NCBI RefSeq assembly: GCF_900460525.1
Contig: NZ_UHIY01000001.1
Span: 2,108,001 to 2,172,000, forward strand
Length of the DNA stretch: 64,000 nucleotides
Reading direction: 5' to 3'
From: Yersinia kristensenii
GTDB taxonomy: Bacteria > Pseudomonadota > Gammaproteobacteria > Enterobacterales > Enterobacteriaceae
A program made the position numbers and the translations under genes. Positions 16,739 to 25,612 of the stretch are shown here, one piece after another; positions within the stretch are counted from its first letter, which is position 1; each line of letters opens with the position of its first letter. The notes under the pieces were generated by a model. It worked only from the letters and a program-made list of their open reading frames with translations. It did no database searches and was not told the DNA's origin.

Positions 16739-16762
16739 AACGCCCCAGATATTTGGGGCGTT
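16739..16762 (-). terminator. Rho-independent terminator of the leftward sugar operon
   Basis: AACGCCCCA and TGGGGCGTT form a perfect 9-bp stem with a 6-bp loop. Read on the minus strand it is followed by TTTTTATTT, so it best ends the transcript coming from the ABC ATPase gene. It may also stop nhaC transcripts. Confidence 0.75.
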
Positions 16763-16817
16763 ACCTGACTTATCTTTCCCAAAATACAGGAAATCAGGTC
16801 ATCGTCATTAATCCTTT

Positions 16818-17051
16818 TTATAATGGATAACGTAATATTGCATTGAGATCAGCACCTTGTGGTAGGTCTGCACTGCGCACAGCTAAAACTCTGGCTCCTG
16901 TTGCCAAAGCGCGTTTGGCAATCTCATCAACGACACTGTAATTCAGCTCATCACCATTACCACCGAAAGAAATTATCCCCTCATCATCAATAGTGCCACT
17001 CACGTTGCTATCAATATTAATCAATAGTAGGTCAATGGCCCCAAAACTCAC
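16818..17051 (-). pseudogene. C-terminal remnant of a baeRF3-family protein
   Basis: The 77 codons (GAIDLLLINIDS, VVDEIAKRALATGARVLAV, ADLNAILRYP) look like the last quarter of the bacterial archaeo-eukaryotic release-factor-like family 3, normally more than 350 residues. A TGA directly precedes the first usable start (GTG), and nothing matching the rest of the family lies between it and the ATPase gene, so the gene is truncated at its 5' end. The GTG has no convincing ribosome-binding site. It may be a relic from before the sugar locus was inserted. Confidence 0.55.
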
Positions 17052-17077
17052 TCAGGCCTTTAACGTGGTCAACTTGA

Positions 17078-18157
17078 TTATGGCTCAATGTGCACGGCTT
17101 GGCCGTGTTCATCAAACACCAGAATGTGCTGACAGGAAGCTCCGATAATCACATCTTCACCCACGGGGAGTTTCAATTGATAGGGGACTTTCATTTGCAG
17201 TGCGCCATGCTCAGGTGAATTAAATAGCACTACGGTGGAGTCACCGTGCATTTCGGTAAGGTCGGTTTTCACCACCAAGGATAGTTCGGTACTGTCGGTT
17301 AAGGAAAAGTGTTCGGGCCGAATAGCTAATGTCAATTGTGCTCCTGCCGGTAGATTCAGTTTTGCCAGTCGCGGAATAAAAGTACTGAGTCCATTAATAT
17401 TAACGTAGCCCGTCTGCTCATAAATCGCCTTAAATAAGTTTATTTTAGGGGCACCGATAAAACAGGCGACAAAGATATTAGCCGGATGGTTATAGACCTC
17501 TTCAGGAGTTCCTATCTGTTCTATTTTCCCCTGATTTAAAATCACTATCCGGTCCGCCAGTGTCATGGCTTCTATCTGGTCATGAGTGACATATATTGTA
17601 GTTTTACCCAATCGCTCATGTAGTTTACCGATTTCCTGTCGCATCTGAATGCGTAGCGAGGCATCAAGATTAGATAAAGGCTCATCAAATAAAAATACAT
17701 TGGCACAACTGACAATTGACCTGCCAATAGCGACACGCTGACGTTGGCCACCAGATAAATGCTGCGGTAGGCGCTCAAGATAATTATCCAATTGCAAAAT
17801 AGCTGATGCATTGGCAATTCTAGCATCGATCTCTTGTTTTGGAATTTTGATATTTTTAAGGCCAAATGCCAAATTTTCGCGTACCGTCATATGGGGATAA
17901 AGTGCATAAGATTGGAATACCATAGATACGCCGCGCGCGCCGGCATTAGTATGGGTCACATCTTTATTTTCTATTTTAATTTCACCACTATTTACTTCTT
18001 CCAGACCTGCGATCATTCTTAATAATGTGGATTTCCCACAGCCAGAAGGACCCACCAAAACGATAAACTCTCTTGATGCAATTTCAAGATTGACGTTATC
18101 AATTGTTTTAATTTTTTCATAGTACTTCACGACATTTGCGAGAGAAACGCTAGCCAT
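17078..18157 (-). CDS. Sugar ABC transporter ATP-binding protein (MalK/UgpC type)
   Basis: The 359-residue ATPase would power the two permeases encoded at 22319-24019. It has Walker A GPSGCGKST (about 37-45), the Q-loop VFQSYALYPHMT, the signature LSGGQRQR, Walker B VFLFDEPLSNLD and the H-loop VTHDQIEA. These are followed by the C-terminal regulatory OB/TOBE domain typical of carbohydrate-importer ATPases, including AIRPEHF. Start 18157 is used because GGAG precedes it at good distance; a start 5 codons upstream is weaker. It is the last functional gene of the leftward operon. Confidence 0.93.
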   Translation of the reverse strand: MASVSLANVVKYYEKIKTIDNVNLEIASREFIVLVGPSGCGKSTLLRMIAGLEEVNSGEIKIENKDVTHTNAGARGVSMVFQSYALYPHMTVRENLAFGLKNIKIPKQEIDARIANASAILQLDNYLERLPQHLSGGQRQRVAIGRSIVSCANVFLFDEPLSNLDASLRIQMRQEIGKLHERLGKTTIYVTHDQIEAMTLADRIVILNQGKIEQIGTPEEVYNHPANIFVACFIGAPKINLFKAIYEQTGYVNINGLSTFIPRLAKLNLPAGAQLTLAIRPEHFSLTDSTELSLVVKTDLTEMHGDSTVVLFNSPEHGALQMKVPYQLKLPVGEDVIIGASCQHILVFDEHGQAVHIEP

Positions 18158-18246
18158 TATATGCTCCAACAAGATGCTGTAATTTATCCTCGTGTATTAA
18201 CGATACACATAAGATAGATTGAATTGGTTTTTTATAGTCGGGTATT

Positions 18247-19632
18247 TTATTTCTGTAGCAATTGAGTCAATTGCGTAACTTTTTGCTCCAGTAGATCTTT
18301 ATCACTACGAGTTTCTATATTTAAACGGACCAGTGGCTCAGTATTAGATGCTCGGATATTAAATCGCCAGTATTCAAATTCCATACTAAGACCGTCAATT
18401 TCGGTCACGCGGATGGCGCTATTGACATAAAATTGTTTTATTTGTTGAATTTTAGTGGCTGGATCGTCAATGGTGAAATTAAGCTCACCTGATACTGGGA
18501 ATAGCATCTTACGGGATTCAATCAGTGAAAATAGCGATGTTGCTTTGTGCGACAGTAATTCAATTACCAACAACCAAGGGATCATGCCGCTATCACAGTA
18601 ACCAAAATCTCGAAAATAGTGGTGGGCACTCATTTCACCGCCATAGATAGCATCATGATGGCGCATGGCATCTTTAATAAAAGCATGACCGGTTTTAGAT
18701 TCGATCGCTGTACCATTAAGTGTCTGTACAATATCAACTGTGTTCCAGATTAATCTGGGGTCATGGATTATTTTCCCACGATTATGGGTTATTTCTCCTG
18801 TCATATTCGCGCGCAAGAATCTTTCCGCTAGCACGCCAACAATATAATAGCCTTCAATGAAATTCCCAAAGTTGTCGAAGAAGAAACAGCGGTCAAAATC
18901 TCCATCCCAGGCAATCCCGAGATCCGCCTGATGTTCACATACCGCTTGTCGAGTTGACCACTGGTTTTCTGCTAACATCGGGTTTGGGATGCCGTTAGGG
19001 AAACGACTATCCGGTTGATGGTTAATTTTAATAAAACTGATGGGAACTTGGCGTTTTGCCATTGCCGCTTCCAATGCATCAAGCGTAGGGCCCGCCGCGC
19101 CATTGCCCGCATTAACCACAATTTTCATTGGCTTTAATGTACTAAGGTCGATGTAACTTAATAAATGCTCAACAAAGTGTTCGCGAATACACTGGGTTTC
19201 AAACTGGCCTTTAACGACTGGCGGAGCAAAATAGTTATCTTGTGCCAGCTTCTGAATCTCATACAAACCGTTATCACCGCTAATGGGCTGCGCATCTTTT
19301 TTAACGAGTTTCATGCCGTTATAGTCAATCGGATTATGGCTAGCAGTCACTTGAATCCCGCCATCGACGCCATAAAAACGGGTAGCAAAATAAACTTCCT
19401 CTGTACCAACCATGCCAATATCAATGACGTCAGCACCGCCATCCATTAACCCTTTTGCCAGCGCATTTTTTAAATCAGCACTGGTTGCTCGCGCATCGCC
19501 ACCGACCACTACTTTTACTGGTTTGAGCCACTGACAATAGGCGCGTCCAATTCGATAGGCTATATCTTCGTTCAATTGAGAACCGAGCTTTCCCCGAATA
19601 TCGTAAGCTTTAAAACAGGTTAATTTTTCCAT
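18247..19632 (-). CDS. Phosphomannomutase/phosphoglucomutase (ManB/CpsG type)
   Basis: The 461-residue enzyme interconverts hexose 1-phosphate and 6-phosphate. The phosphoserine loop [14 protein letters not shown] (about 98-111), the metal-binding [12 protein letters not shown] (about 222-233) and the sugar-binding [10 protein letters not shown] (about 308-317) are all present, and the length matches CpsG/ManB. It lies 15 bp downstream of the repressor gene, probably in the same transcript. In this locus it most likely receives the sugar 1-phosphate made by the GH130 phosphorylase. CpsG copies elsewhere serve capsule or O-antigen synthesis, but no polysaccharide genes are here. Confidence 0.9.
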   Translation of the reverse strand: MEKLTCFKAYDIRGKLGSQLNEDIAYRIGRAYCQWLKPVKVVVGGDARATSADLKNALAKGLMDGGADVIDIGMVGTEEVYFATRFYGVDGGIQVTASHNPIDYNGMKLVKKDAQPISGDNGLYEIQKLAQDNYFAPPVVKGQFETQCIREHFVEHLLSYIDLSTLKPMKIVVNAGNGAAGPTLDALEAAMAKRQVPISFIKINHQPDSRFPNGIPNPMLAENQWSTRQAVCEHQADLGIAWDGDFDRCFFFDNFGNFIEGYYIVGVLAERFLRANMTGEITHNRGKIIHDPRLIWNTVDIVQTLNGTAIESKTGHAFIKDAMRHHDAIYGGEMSAHHYFRDFGYCDSGMIPWLLVIELLSHKATSLFSLIESRKMLFPVSGELNFTIDDPATKIQQIKQFYVNSAIRVTEIDGLSMEFEYWRFNIRASNTEPLVRLNIETRSDKDLLEQKVTQLTQLLQK

Positions 19633-19647
19633 TTCCTTTCCATTTGA

Positions 19648-20688
19648 TTATGCAGAATCACGAACAATAAGTTCAAAATCCAAAGATATATCACGGGCTA
19701 ATTGACCCGAGATAAGTGCTCTTGCAGCTTCGCGGCCTTTTAACACAATAGGTTGACGGATGGTGGTTAAACCAATGGGAGGATCTTGAATATCGATATC
19801 GTCAAACCCGGTAATCGCAATTTGGCCGGGTACCGAAATATTGTGGCTCTGACAAAACTGATAAACGCCGAAGGCAAAACGGTCTGATAAACAGATAATG
19901 GCCGAGATATCCGGCTCTGCAGCCAATAGCGCTTTAGCCGCTGTTTCTCCGCCAGTTTCGCTATGTGGTTGTTCTGCTACATAGCTGGTACGCAAATCAA
20001 TTCCCGCATTGGTGAGCGCCTTGATACAGGCATTTATCCGCCCGAAAGCTACACCGTTATCATATTCCGTAGAGAATTTGGCCAGTGGCGACAATACATC
20101 TGAGTGCCTATTTACTGGGAAAGAGACAATGCCGAACTTTTTATGTCCGGCGGCCAATAAATGCTGGCAAATGGCCTGCATTGCGGCGCCATCATCTATC
20201 GAAACACAGGCAAAATTCTGGAGTTTGATATCGGTGGTAACCACTGGTAGCCCACTGGTTAATGCCGCCTGAACAATTTCGTCATTGTTATAGGTAGCAT
20301 TTAAAATATAGCCATCCACCAAGGCGCCCATCATGCGTTTTTTTAGCTCGTTGTTAGCTTTTAACGGCATTAAAGCAATGTTAATCCCATTTTTTTCACA
20401 CTCTTCGGCAATGCCACGCATCAATGCAATATCATGTCGATCAGAGAATACATAACTCAGGTTGTCGTTAAATATAACCCCGAGTGTTCCGCATTGTCCG
20501 GTACGCAGAAAGCGGCCTGCCCCCGCAGGGCCATGATAATTTATGGATTCTGTATAGGCTAAAATTTTATCTCGTAATTCCGGCGATACCTTTTCTGGCC
20601 GATTAAATACATTCGAGACCGTGGTATGCGTTACGTTAAGTGCTTCAGCTATTGTTTTAAGCGTTTCTCTTTTTTTACTCGTGGTCAT
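19648..20688 (-). CDS. LacI-family repressor of the sugar locus
   Basis: The 346-residue protein has the LacI helix-turn-helix at its N-terminus (LKTIAEALNVTHTTVSNVFN, about 8-27) and hinge (VSPELRDKILAYTESINYHG), then a periplasmic-binding-protein-like effector domain ending in GFDDIDIQDPPIGLTTIRQP. Start 20688 is preferred because it has GGAG 8 bp upstream; the longer frame to 20718 would add residues ahead of the usual N-terminus. It is divergent from the transporter operon. Three TTTAACGTTAAA palindromes in the shared region are its likely operators, so it probably controls both directions and itself. The inducer is unknown, probably the imported sugar. Confidence 0.92.
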   Translation of the reverse strand: MTTSKKRETLKTIAEALNVTHTTVSNVFNRPEKVSPELRDKILAYTESINYHGPAGAGRFLRTGQCGTLGVIFNDNLSYVFSDRHDIALMRGIAEECEKNGINIALMPLKANNELKKRMMGALVDGYILNATYNNDEIVQAALTSGLPVVTTDIKLQNFACVSIDDGAAMQAICQHLLAAGHKKFGIVSFPVNRHSDVLSPLAKFSTEYDNGVAFGRINACIKALTNAGIDLRTSYVAEQPHSETGGETAAKALLAAEPDISAIICLSDRFAFGVYQFCQSHNISVPGQIAITGFDDIDIQDPPIGLTTIRQPIVLKGREAARALISGQLARDISLDFELIVRDSA

Positions 20689-20790
20689 GTTAGAATCTCC
20701 GGAAAGAAGAATGAGCAAAGTGCCTGTGTTCTATCCCCCTCCTCCTTGTGAAATGATCAAACCCACAGCCTAAGAACTACATGCTACATC

Positions 20791-20808
20791 AATTTTAACG
20801 TTAAAATT
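20791..20808. promoter_or_regulatory. Operator 1 of the LacI-type repressor
   Basis: AATTTTAACGTTAAAATT is a perfect 18-bp palindrome with a central CG, the form usual for LacI-family sites. Its centre is 32 bp from operator 2. It lies about 103 bp upstream of the repressor start. Confidence 0.75.
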
Positions 20809-20823
20809 TGAACGAATGTCACG

Positions 20824-20839
20824 ATTTTAACGTTAAACT
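20824..20839. promoter_or_regulatory. Operator 2 of the LacI-type repressor
   Basis: The core TTTAACGTTAAA (20826-20837) is a perfect palindrome, with flanks less symmetric than in operators 1 and 3. Its centre is 72 bp from operator 3, close to seven helical turns, and 32 bp from operator 1, close to three turns. Confidence 0.7.
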
Positions 20840-20895
20840 TAAAATGATGAGATGTGAAATACTTCACATCATTATGGGAATTACGCTGCTATTTT

Positions 20896-20911
20896 ATTTT
20901 AACGTTAAAAT
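20896..20911. promoter_or_regulatory. Operator 3 of the LacI-type repressor
   Basis: ATTTTAACGTTAAAAT is a perfect 16-bp palindrome 46 bp before the chosen start of the binding-protein gene. With operators 1 and 2 it would allow looping over the divergent promoters (inference). Confidence 0.75.
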
Positions 20912-20957
20912 TGGTCTTCCAGCCTTTTCATTCAACAATGGCCCTGGGAATAAAGCA

Positions 20958-22244
20958 ATGTTAGATAAAATGAAGAAAACCCTGATTTTTTTGGCAATTG
21001 CCTCCAGCAGTGTTGTGTTTACTGGCTGCGACAATAACGCTACATCGAATAAAAATGAAAAACAGGATATTACCCTGTGGATAGCCCCGAACAATGTTCA
21101 GGAAGCATTCTGGAGCGAAGTGGTTGGAGAGTGGAATAAACAACCGGATAAAAAGAAAGTCGTATTCTCAACAATTCCAGCGGCGGGTAGTTCTGAAGAA
21201 GCCATAATGAACGCGATTGCTTCTGACCGCGCACCTGATATTTCAGAAAATATTTTTACCGGCTTCGGCTCTCAGTTGGCCGATTTAGGGCAAATTGTCG
21301 ATCTCTCCACTTTGGATGGTTATGAAAACTTAATTGGTACCCGCCAGATGACGGATATCATGGAGAATTGGCGCTATAACGGAAAGAACTACATCCTGCC
21401 GATTTATATGAACCCAGTATTATTCTGGTGGCGTGGCGATTTGTTAGAAGAGCAGGGCTTTAGCGAAGTTCCGAAAACTTATGATGAGGTTTATGCCCTC
21501 TCCGAGAAATACACTATCCCGGATAAACGTTATGCAATACAAGCTACCTCAGGCCGTAATTGGTGGGACCGCTGGTTTGACTTTATCGCCCTCTATTATG
21601 CCCAAAGCGATGGTAAACCTTATATTGCCAACCAACAAGCTACCTATGATAGTCAGGATGGGCATGACGTATTGGGCTTTATGTACACACTTTTCTCAAA
21701 AAAATGGACTCTGTATGATTTTGGCCAAGATGACCCTTTAGTGACCGGTAAAGTTCTGGGGGCAGTACGCGGCCCCTGGGATATCAGCCGTTATCAGCAA
21801 CAATACCCAGAAATTTTAAAGCATATAAAAATTGGCCCGATGCTAGTCAAAAATAAACAAGATAAACCCCATACCTTCGCCGATGGAAAAGGATTGGTGC
21901 TATTTAGCCACTCTAAAGTTAAGCCCGAAGCGTGGGAGTTCATTCAATGGGTATTCAGCCAGCCAAAATTCGATAAACGGTGGATGGAACTGACCGGTAT
22001 GCCACCCGCTAGAGCAGATTTGCTCACTAATCCTTTCTTTGCCGAATACTATCAGCAACACCCTTACGCAGCGGCTTACGCCGAATATGTCAATGTGGCG
22101 ATACCGCCTGTTTCCAGTGGTGAAACAGTAGAAATTCAACGTAGCATGACGCAAATGATTGAGAAAACAGCCTTTAATACAGCAACTCCGGATGAAGCGC
22201 TGCAACAGTCAGTAAAAGAAGTGAACGCGATTTTAAAACACTAA
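20958..22244 (+). CDS. Sugar ABC transporter binding lipoprotein
   Basis: This is the substrate-binding component of the importer. The start at 20958 gives a lipoprotein signal (KKTLIFLAIASSSVVFTGC) with lipobox FTGC, so the protein is anchored in the membrane after cleavage at Cys. A GGGA ribosome-binding site lies 8 bp upstream; the longer frame starting at 20808 runs through operators 2 and 3 and is unlikely. The 428 residues follow the cluster 1 extracellular solute-binding fold (ITLWIAPNN start, GPWDISRYQQQ, AWEFIQWVFSQPKF), the family of maltose and glycerol-phosphate binders. Many aromatic residues fit an oligosaccharide ligand. Confidence 0.92.
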   Translation: MLDKMKKTLIFLAIASSSVVFTGCDNNATSNKNEKQDITLWIAPNNVQEAFWSEVVGEWNKQPDKKKVVFSTIPAAGSSEEAIMNAIASDRAPDISENIFTGFGSQLADLGQIVDLSTLDGYENLIGTRQMTDIMENWRYNGKNYILPIYMNPVLFWWRGDLLEEQGFSEVPKTYDEVYALSEKYTIPDKRYAIQATSGRNWWDRWFDFIALYYAQSDGKPYIANQQATYDSQDGHDVLGFMYTLFSKKWTLYDFGQDDPLVTGKVLGAVRGPWDISRYQQQYPEILKHIKIGPMLVKNKQDKPHTFADGKGLVLFSHSKVKPEAWEFIQWVFSQPKFDKRWMELTGMPPARADLLTNPFFAEYYQQHPYAAAYAEYVNVAIPPVSSGETVEIQRSMTQMIEKTAFNTATPDEALQQSVKEVNAILKH

Positions 22245-22318
22245 CTTTTAAAACACGAATAGTAAGAGTGAGTTAATTTCTCGTTTTGCGGATTAAAGTG
22301 AGCAGGTGGCCTTGCATT

Positions 22319-23194
22319 ATGACTTTTTTAAAGCTTAAAGATAAACATGTAGGCAGTATATTGGCTGCCTCCTATCTGGGATATACCAGCATATTTTGGT
22401 TTTATCCTTTTATTTGGCTCGCGGTTTTATCGCTAACTGAATGGCGATTTGTCGGTACTCCTACTTTTAATGGCCTGAATAACTTTATTCTGGTAATGCA
22501 GGATCCATTATTCTGGAAGTCGATGTTAAATGTGCTACGTTTCTTAATGTATTACTTACCTATTGTGTTTATCGCTTCCTTTCTATTTGCGTTTGGCCTA
22601 CAGAAATTAAAGTATGGCAGGACCTTTGTTGGGCTAAGTTTTTTACTGGCTAACGTTTCATCCGGCGTGGCTTATTCCATTGTGTTTTCCAAGATCTTTA
22701 GTCAAGATGGGCCATTAAATACTTTTTTATATGATTGGTTTGGTTTCACCCTACCGTGGTTAACTAGCCCAGACTTAGCGATGTTATCTATCGCTTTGGT
22801 TGTTACATGGAAATTTGTTGGATATTACGGACTGATTCTATTTTCTGGGCTGAACAGCATCCCTAAAGAAATTTATTCAGCGGCGACATTAGATAATACC
22901 GGTACCATCAAGCGCCTATTTCATATCACTTTACCCATGATCAACCCGCAATTGATTATGGTGCTGGTTCTCGCGATTACCGTTTCTTTCGCTATTTTTA
23001 CCGAGCCATATCTTATTACTGGCGGTGGGCCGCTTAATAGCACCACGACACCTATGATCGTAATGTATGAAACCGCATTTATGAAGATGCAGCCAAGCTG
23101 GGCGGCCACCATGTCAATTTTTATCGCACTCACCAGTTTTGGGATTATTTTAGCGGTCAGAAAACTGCTAGAAAGAAAGGTTGAGATTGTTTAA
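22319..23194 (+). CDS. Sugar ABC transporter permease, MalF type
   Basis: The 291-residue inner-membrane protein has six hydrophobic segments and the cytoplasmic EAA loop that contacts the ATPase (EIYSAATLDNTGTIKRLFHI, about 190-210). Start 22319 is chosen because it has AGGTGG upstream and gives a normal N-terminus; a TTG start at 22286 is less likely. The gene lies directly before the second permease, whose ATG follows its stop without a gap. The ATPase for this pair is encoded on the opposite strand at 17078. Confidence 0.9.
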   Translation: MTFLKLKDKHVGSILAASYLGYTSIFWFYPFIWLAVLSLTEWRFVGTPTFNGLNNFILVMQDPLFWKSMLNVLRFLMYYLPIVFIASFLFAFGLQKLKYGRTFVGLSFLLANVSSGVAYSIVFSKIFSQDGPLNTFLYDWFGFTLPWLTSPDLAMLSIALVVTWKFVGYYGLILFSGLNSIPKEIYSAATLDNTGTIKRLFHITLPMINPQLIMVLVLAITVSFAIFTEPYLITGGGPLNSTTTPMIVMYETAFMKMQPSWAATMSIFIALTSFGIILAVRKLLERKVEIV

Positions 23195-24019
23195 ATGAAA
23201 AAAAATATCAGTAGTCTCATCATCCATTTGATTATGTTTTCTCTGGCGCTCTCGTGGCTCTATCCTTATATCTGGATGGTGTTATCTTCCTTTAAACAGT
23301 CAGCCGATGTTTATACTTCTGGGTTGTTTGATACCGCCTACTCGCTCGATAATTATCGCTTTCTGTTTGAAAATAGCGGTCGGGTAGAGAAGCCATTTTT
23401 AAAAACATTATTTAACTCATTTTTTATTTCGACTGTAGTGACGGTGGCAGTGACGTTAAGTTCCATGTTTATTGGATTCGCACTGGCTAAAATGCAGTTC
23501 AAAGGCCAATCATTGTTTAGAAATTTATTGTTCTTACAGATGGTTTTCCCTGCATCTATGTTTATTATTCCGCAATTTGTCTTAGTCAGAGAATTGGGAT
23601 TATTAAACAGTTATAGCGCCATGATTATTCCATTTCTGATGAGTTCTTGGGGTATCTTTATGATTTCTCAAAGCTTTCAGGGAACTCCCAATGATTATAT
23701 TCACGCAGCTAAAATAGATAATGCCAGTCTGTGGCAAATCATGATTTATCTGATGATGCCGCTTAATAAGGCTATTATCGCCATTGTGGCACTGTTTACC
23801 TTTGTCGGCACATGGGACAACTTCTTATGGCCGCTGATAGTGATTCAGGATGAAAGTAAAATGCCACTCTCAGTGTTATTAGCCACATTCAGTAAATCTT
23901 ATGGTGTTTATGTTGGGCCAGTGATTGCTGGTGCGGTTATTCAGACCATCCCGATTGTCGTTCTGTTTATTCTATTCCGTAAATATTTCATGCAGGGTAT
24001 GTCCCTGTCATTAAAATAG
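23195..24019 (+). CDS. Sugar ABC transporter permease, MalG type
   Basis: The 274-residue protein has six membrane segments with the typical MalG start (LSWLYPYIWMVLSSFK) and the EAA loop (DYIHAAKIDNASLWQIMIYL, about 167-186), followed by a loop ending GTWDNFLWPL. It pairs with the upstream permease to form the membrane channel of the importer. Its start codon immediately follows the previous stop, which implies coupled translation. The substrate cannot be read from the sequence; the neighbouring enzymes point to an oligosaccharide. Confidence 0.92.
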   Translation: MKKNISSLIIHLIMFSLALSWLYPYIWMVLSSFKQSADVYTSGLFDTAYSLDNYRFLFENSGRVEKPFLKTLFNSFFISTVVTVAVTLSSMFIGFALAKMQFKGQSLFRNLLFLQMVFPASMFIIPQFVLVRELGLLNSYSAMIIPFLMSSWGIFMISQSFQGTPNDYIHAAKIDNASLWQIMIYLMMPLNKAIIAIVALFTFVGTWDNFLWPLIVIQDESKMPLSVLLATFSKSYGVYVGPVIAGAVIQTIPIVVLFILFRKYFMQGMSLSLK

Positions 24020-24031
24020 GGCGTTACCGAA

Positions 24032-25612
24032 ATGATGAATATGCAATGGTGGCGTGAAATGGTCTTCTATCAAATTTATCTGCCCAGTTTCCAGGACGGT
24101 AATGGTGATGGGATAGGGGATTTTTACGGGTTAATAAACAGACTGGATTATTTGCAGAAGTTAGGGATTGGTGGGATTTGGATAACGCCATTTTACCCTT
24201 CTCCGAGAGTGGATAATGGTTACGATATTAGTGATCACCTTAATGTGGATCCGAATTTTGGCACTCTAGAGATCTTCTCGCAGTTAATTTCAGAGGCTCA
24301 TAAACGCAATATTCGGGTGATTATCGATGTTGTATTGAATCACGTTTCTACGGAGCATCCGTGGTTTAAAGATGCATTAAATAACCCGGAAAGCCAATAT
24401 CGGGACTATTTTATTTTCACCCGCGAACCTAATAACTGGCAGTCATTTTTTGGTGGTTCGGCTTGGGAACTGGAAGCAGAAGGCGGGGATTATTACTATC
24501 ACAAGTTTGCTATTGAGCAGGCTGATCTAAACTGGGCCAATTCAGCGGTGATTGATGAAGCTAAAACCGTACTGGATTTCTGGATAGAGATGGGGGTGGA
24601 TGGTTTTCGACTGGATGTGATCAATTTCCTGTCCTGCAATGACACAAGAATGAATAACCCGGTGCTGGATAATGGTGAGCAACAACACCTGAATGATATT
24701 AATCAGCCGGGCATTGAGAATTGTCTCTCAGATTTATTGGCTCATGTGCGCGCCAAAGGTGACTATTTTATTGTCGGGGAAGTTGGCAGCGATAAGCTCG
24801 ATGAACTCGCGCGTTATCAGTCCACCACATTATGTGACGTCGTATTCAATTTTAATTTAGCCAGTCAGCCGACTTTCGATCTACAACAGATTTTCCAGCA
24901 GTTTGAGCAGATGGACAGTACATATAGCGGCGTGCCGACATTGTTTTTCTCCAGCCATGATATGTCGAGGATGATTAGCCGCTTTGGTGAAGGTGTGGGC
25001 GATATTTTCCGTGCTCGGGCGATGGCCTGCATGCAATTAATGGCTTATGGCATTCCTTTCATTTATTACGGTGAAGAAATAGGAATGCAGGATTATGTGG
25101 CTACCTGCCCAGAAGAGATTTACGACATTCAGGGAAAAATGCATTACCAACAGAAATTTGCCGCCTGCGGTAATTCTGAAGAGGCTTTTCGATTTGCATT
25201 AACCAAAAGTCGTGATAATTCACGCTCACCTATGCAGTGGTCCTGCGTGCCGTTGGCTGGATTTAGTTCGCAAGTGCCTTGGATGCCTATTAATGAAAAT
25301 TACCGGGAGATAAATGCTGAAGCGGCTCAAAAAGACCTCCATTCTCTCTGGCATGATTATCAAAAAATGATTGCTCTACGCGCACAATACCCCGTTTTTC
25401 AATATGGTAAATATGACGAGTTAACACTTGTTCAAGACACCCTAATATTCAGCCGCTGCTATCACCGCCAGCGCGCCACTGTATTGATTAATTTTGGGAG
25501 AGCTTATCCATTAGCAGCTCATCTCCCCGGTCAAATTTTATTTGATACCCGTAAATACAGTGAAATGACTAATAACGATATCGTTATTTATATAGAGGAC
25601 AATAATGATTAG
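24032..25612 (+). CDS. GH13 alpha-glucosidase-like enzyme
   Basis: The 526-residue cytoplasmic enzyme (no signal peptide) belongs to the alpha-amylase superfamily, oligo-1,6-glucosidase branch. It has YQIYLPSFQDGNGDGIGDF, the first conserved region DVVLNHVS, the nucleophile in DGFRLDVINF (Asp about 194), the acid/base in FIVGEVGSD (Glu about 243) and the third acid in SSHDMSR. It would cleave an alpha-glucosidic bond in the imported sugar or a breakdown product. The third region normally reads NHD, so SHD is a small deviation. The end overlaps the GH130 gene by 8 bp. The natural substrate is unknown. Confidence 0.88.
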   Translation: MMNMQWWREMVFYQIYLPSFQDGNGDGIGDFYGLINRLDYLQKLGIGGIWITPFYPSPRVDNGYDISDHLNVDPNFGTLEIFSQLISEAHKRNIRVIIDVVLNHVSTEHPWFKDALNNPESQYRDYFIFTREPNNWQSFFGGSAWELEAEGGDYYYHKFAIEQADLNWANSAVIDEAKTVLDFWIEMGVDGFRLDVINFLSCNDTRMNNPVLDNGEQQHLNDINQPGIENCLSDLLAHVRAKGDYFIVGEVGSDKLDELARYQSTTLCDVVFNFNLASQPTFDLQQIFQQFEQMDSTYSGVPTLFFSSHDMSRMISRFGEGVGDIFRARAMACMQLMAYGIPFIYYGEEIGMQDYVATCPEEIYDIQGKMHYQQKFAACGNSEEAFRFALTKSRDNSRSPMQWSCVPLAGFSSQVPWMPINENYREINAEAAQKDLHSLWHDYQKMIALRAQYPVFQYGKYDELTLVQDTLIFSRCYHRQRATVLINFGRAYPLAAHLPGQILFDTRKYSEMTNNDIVIYIEDNND

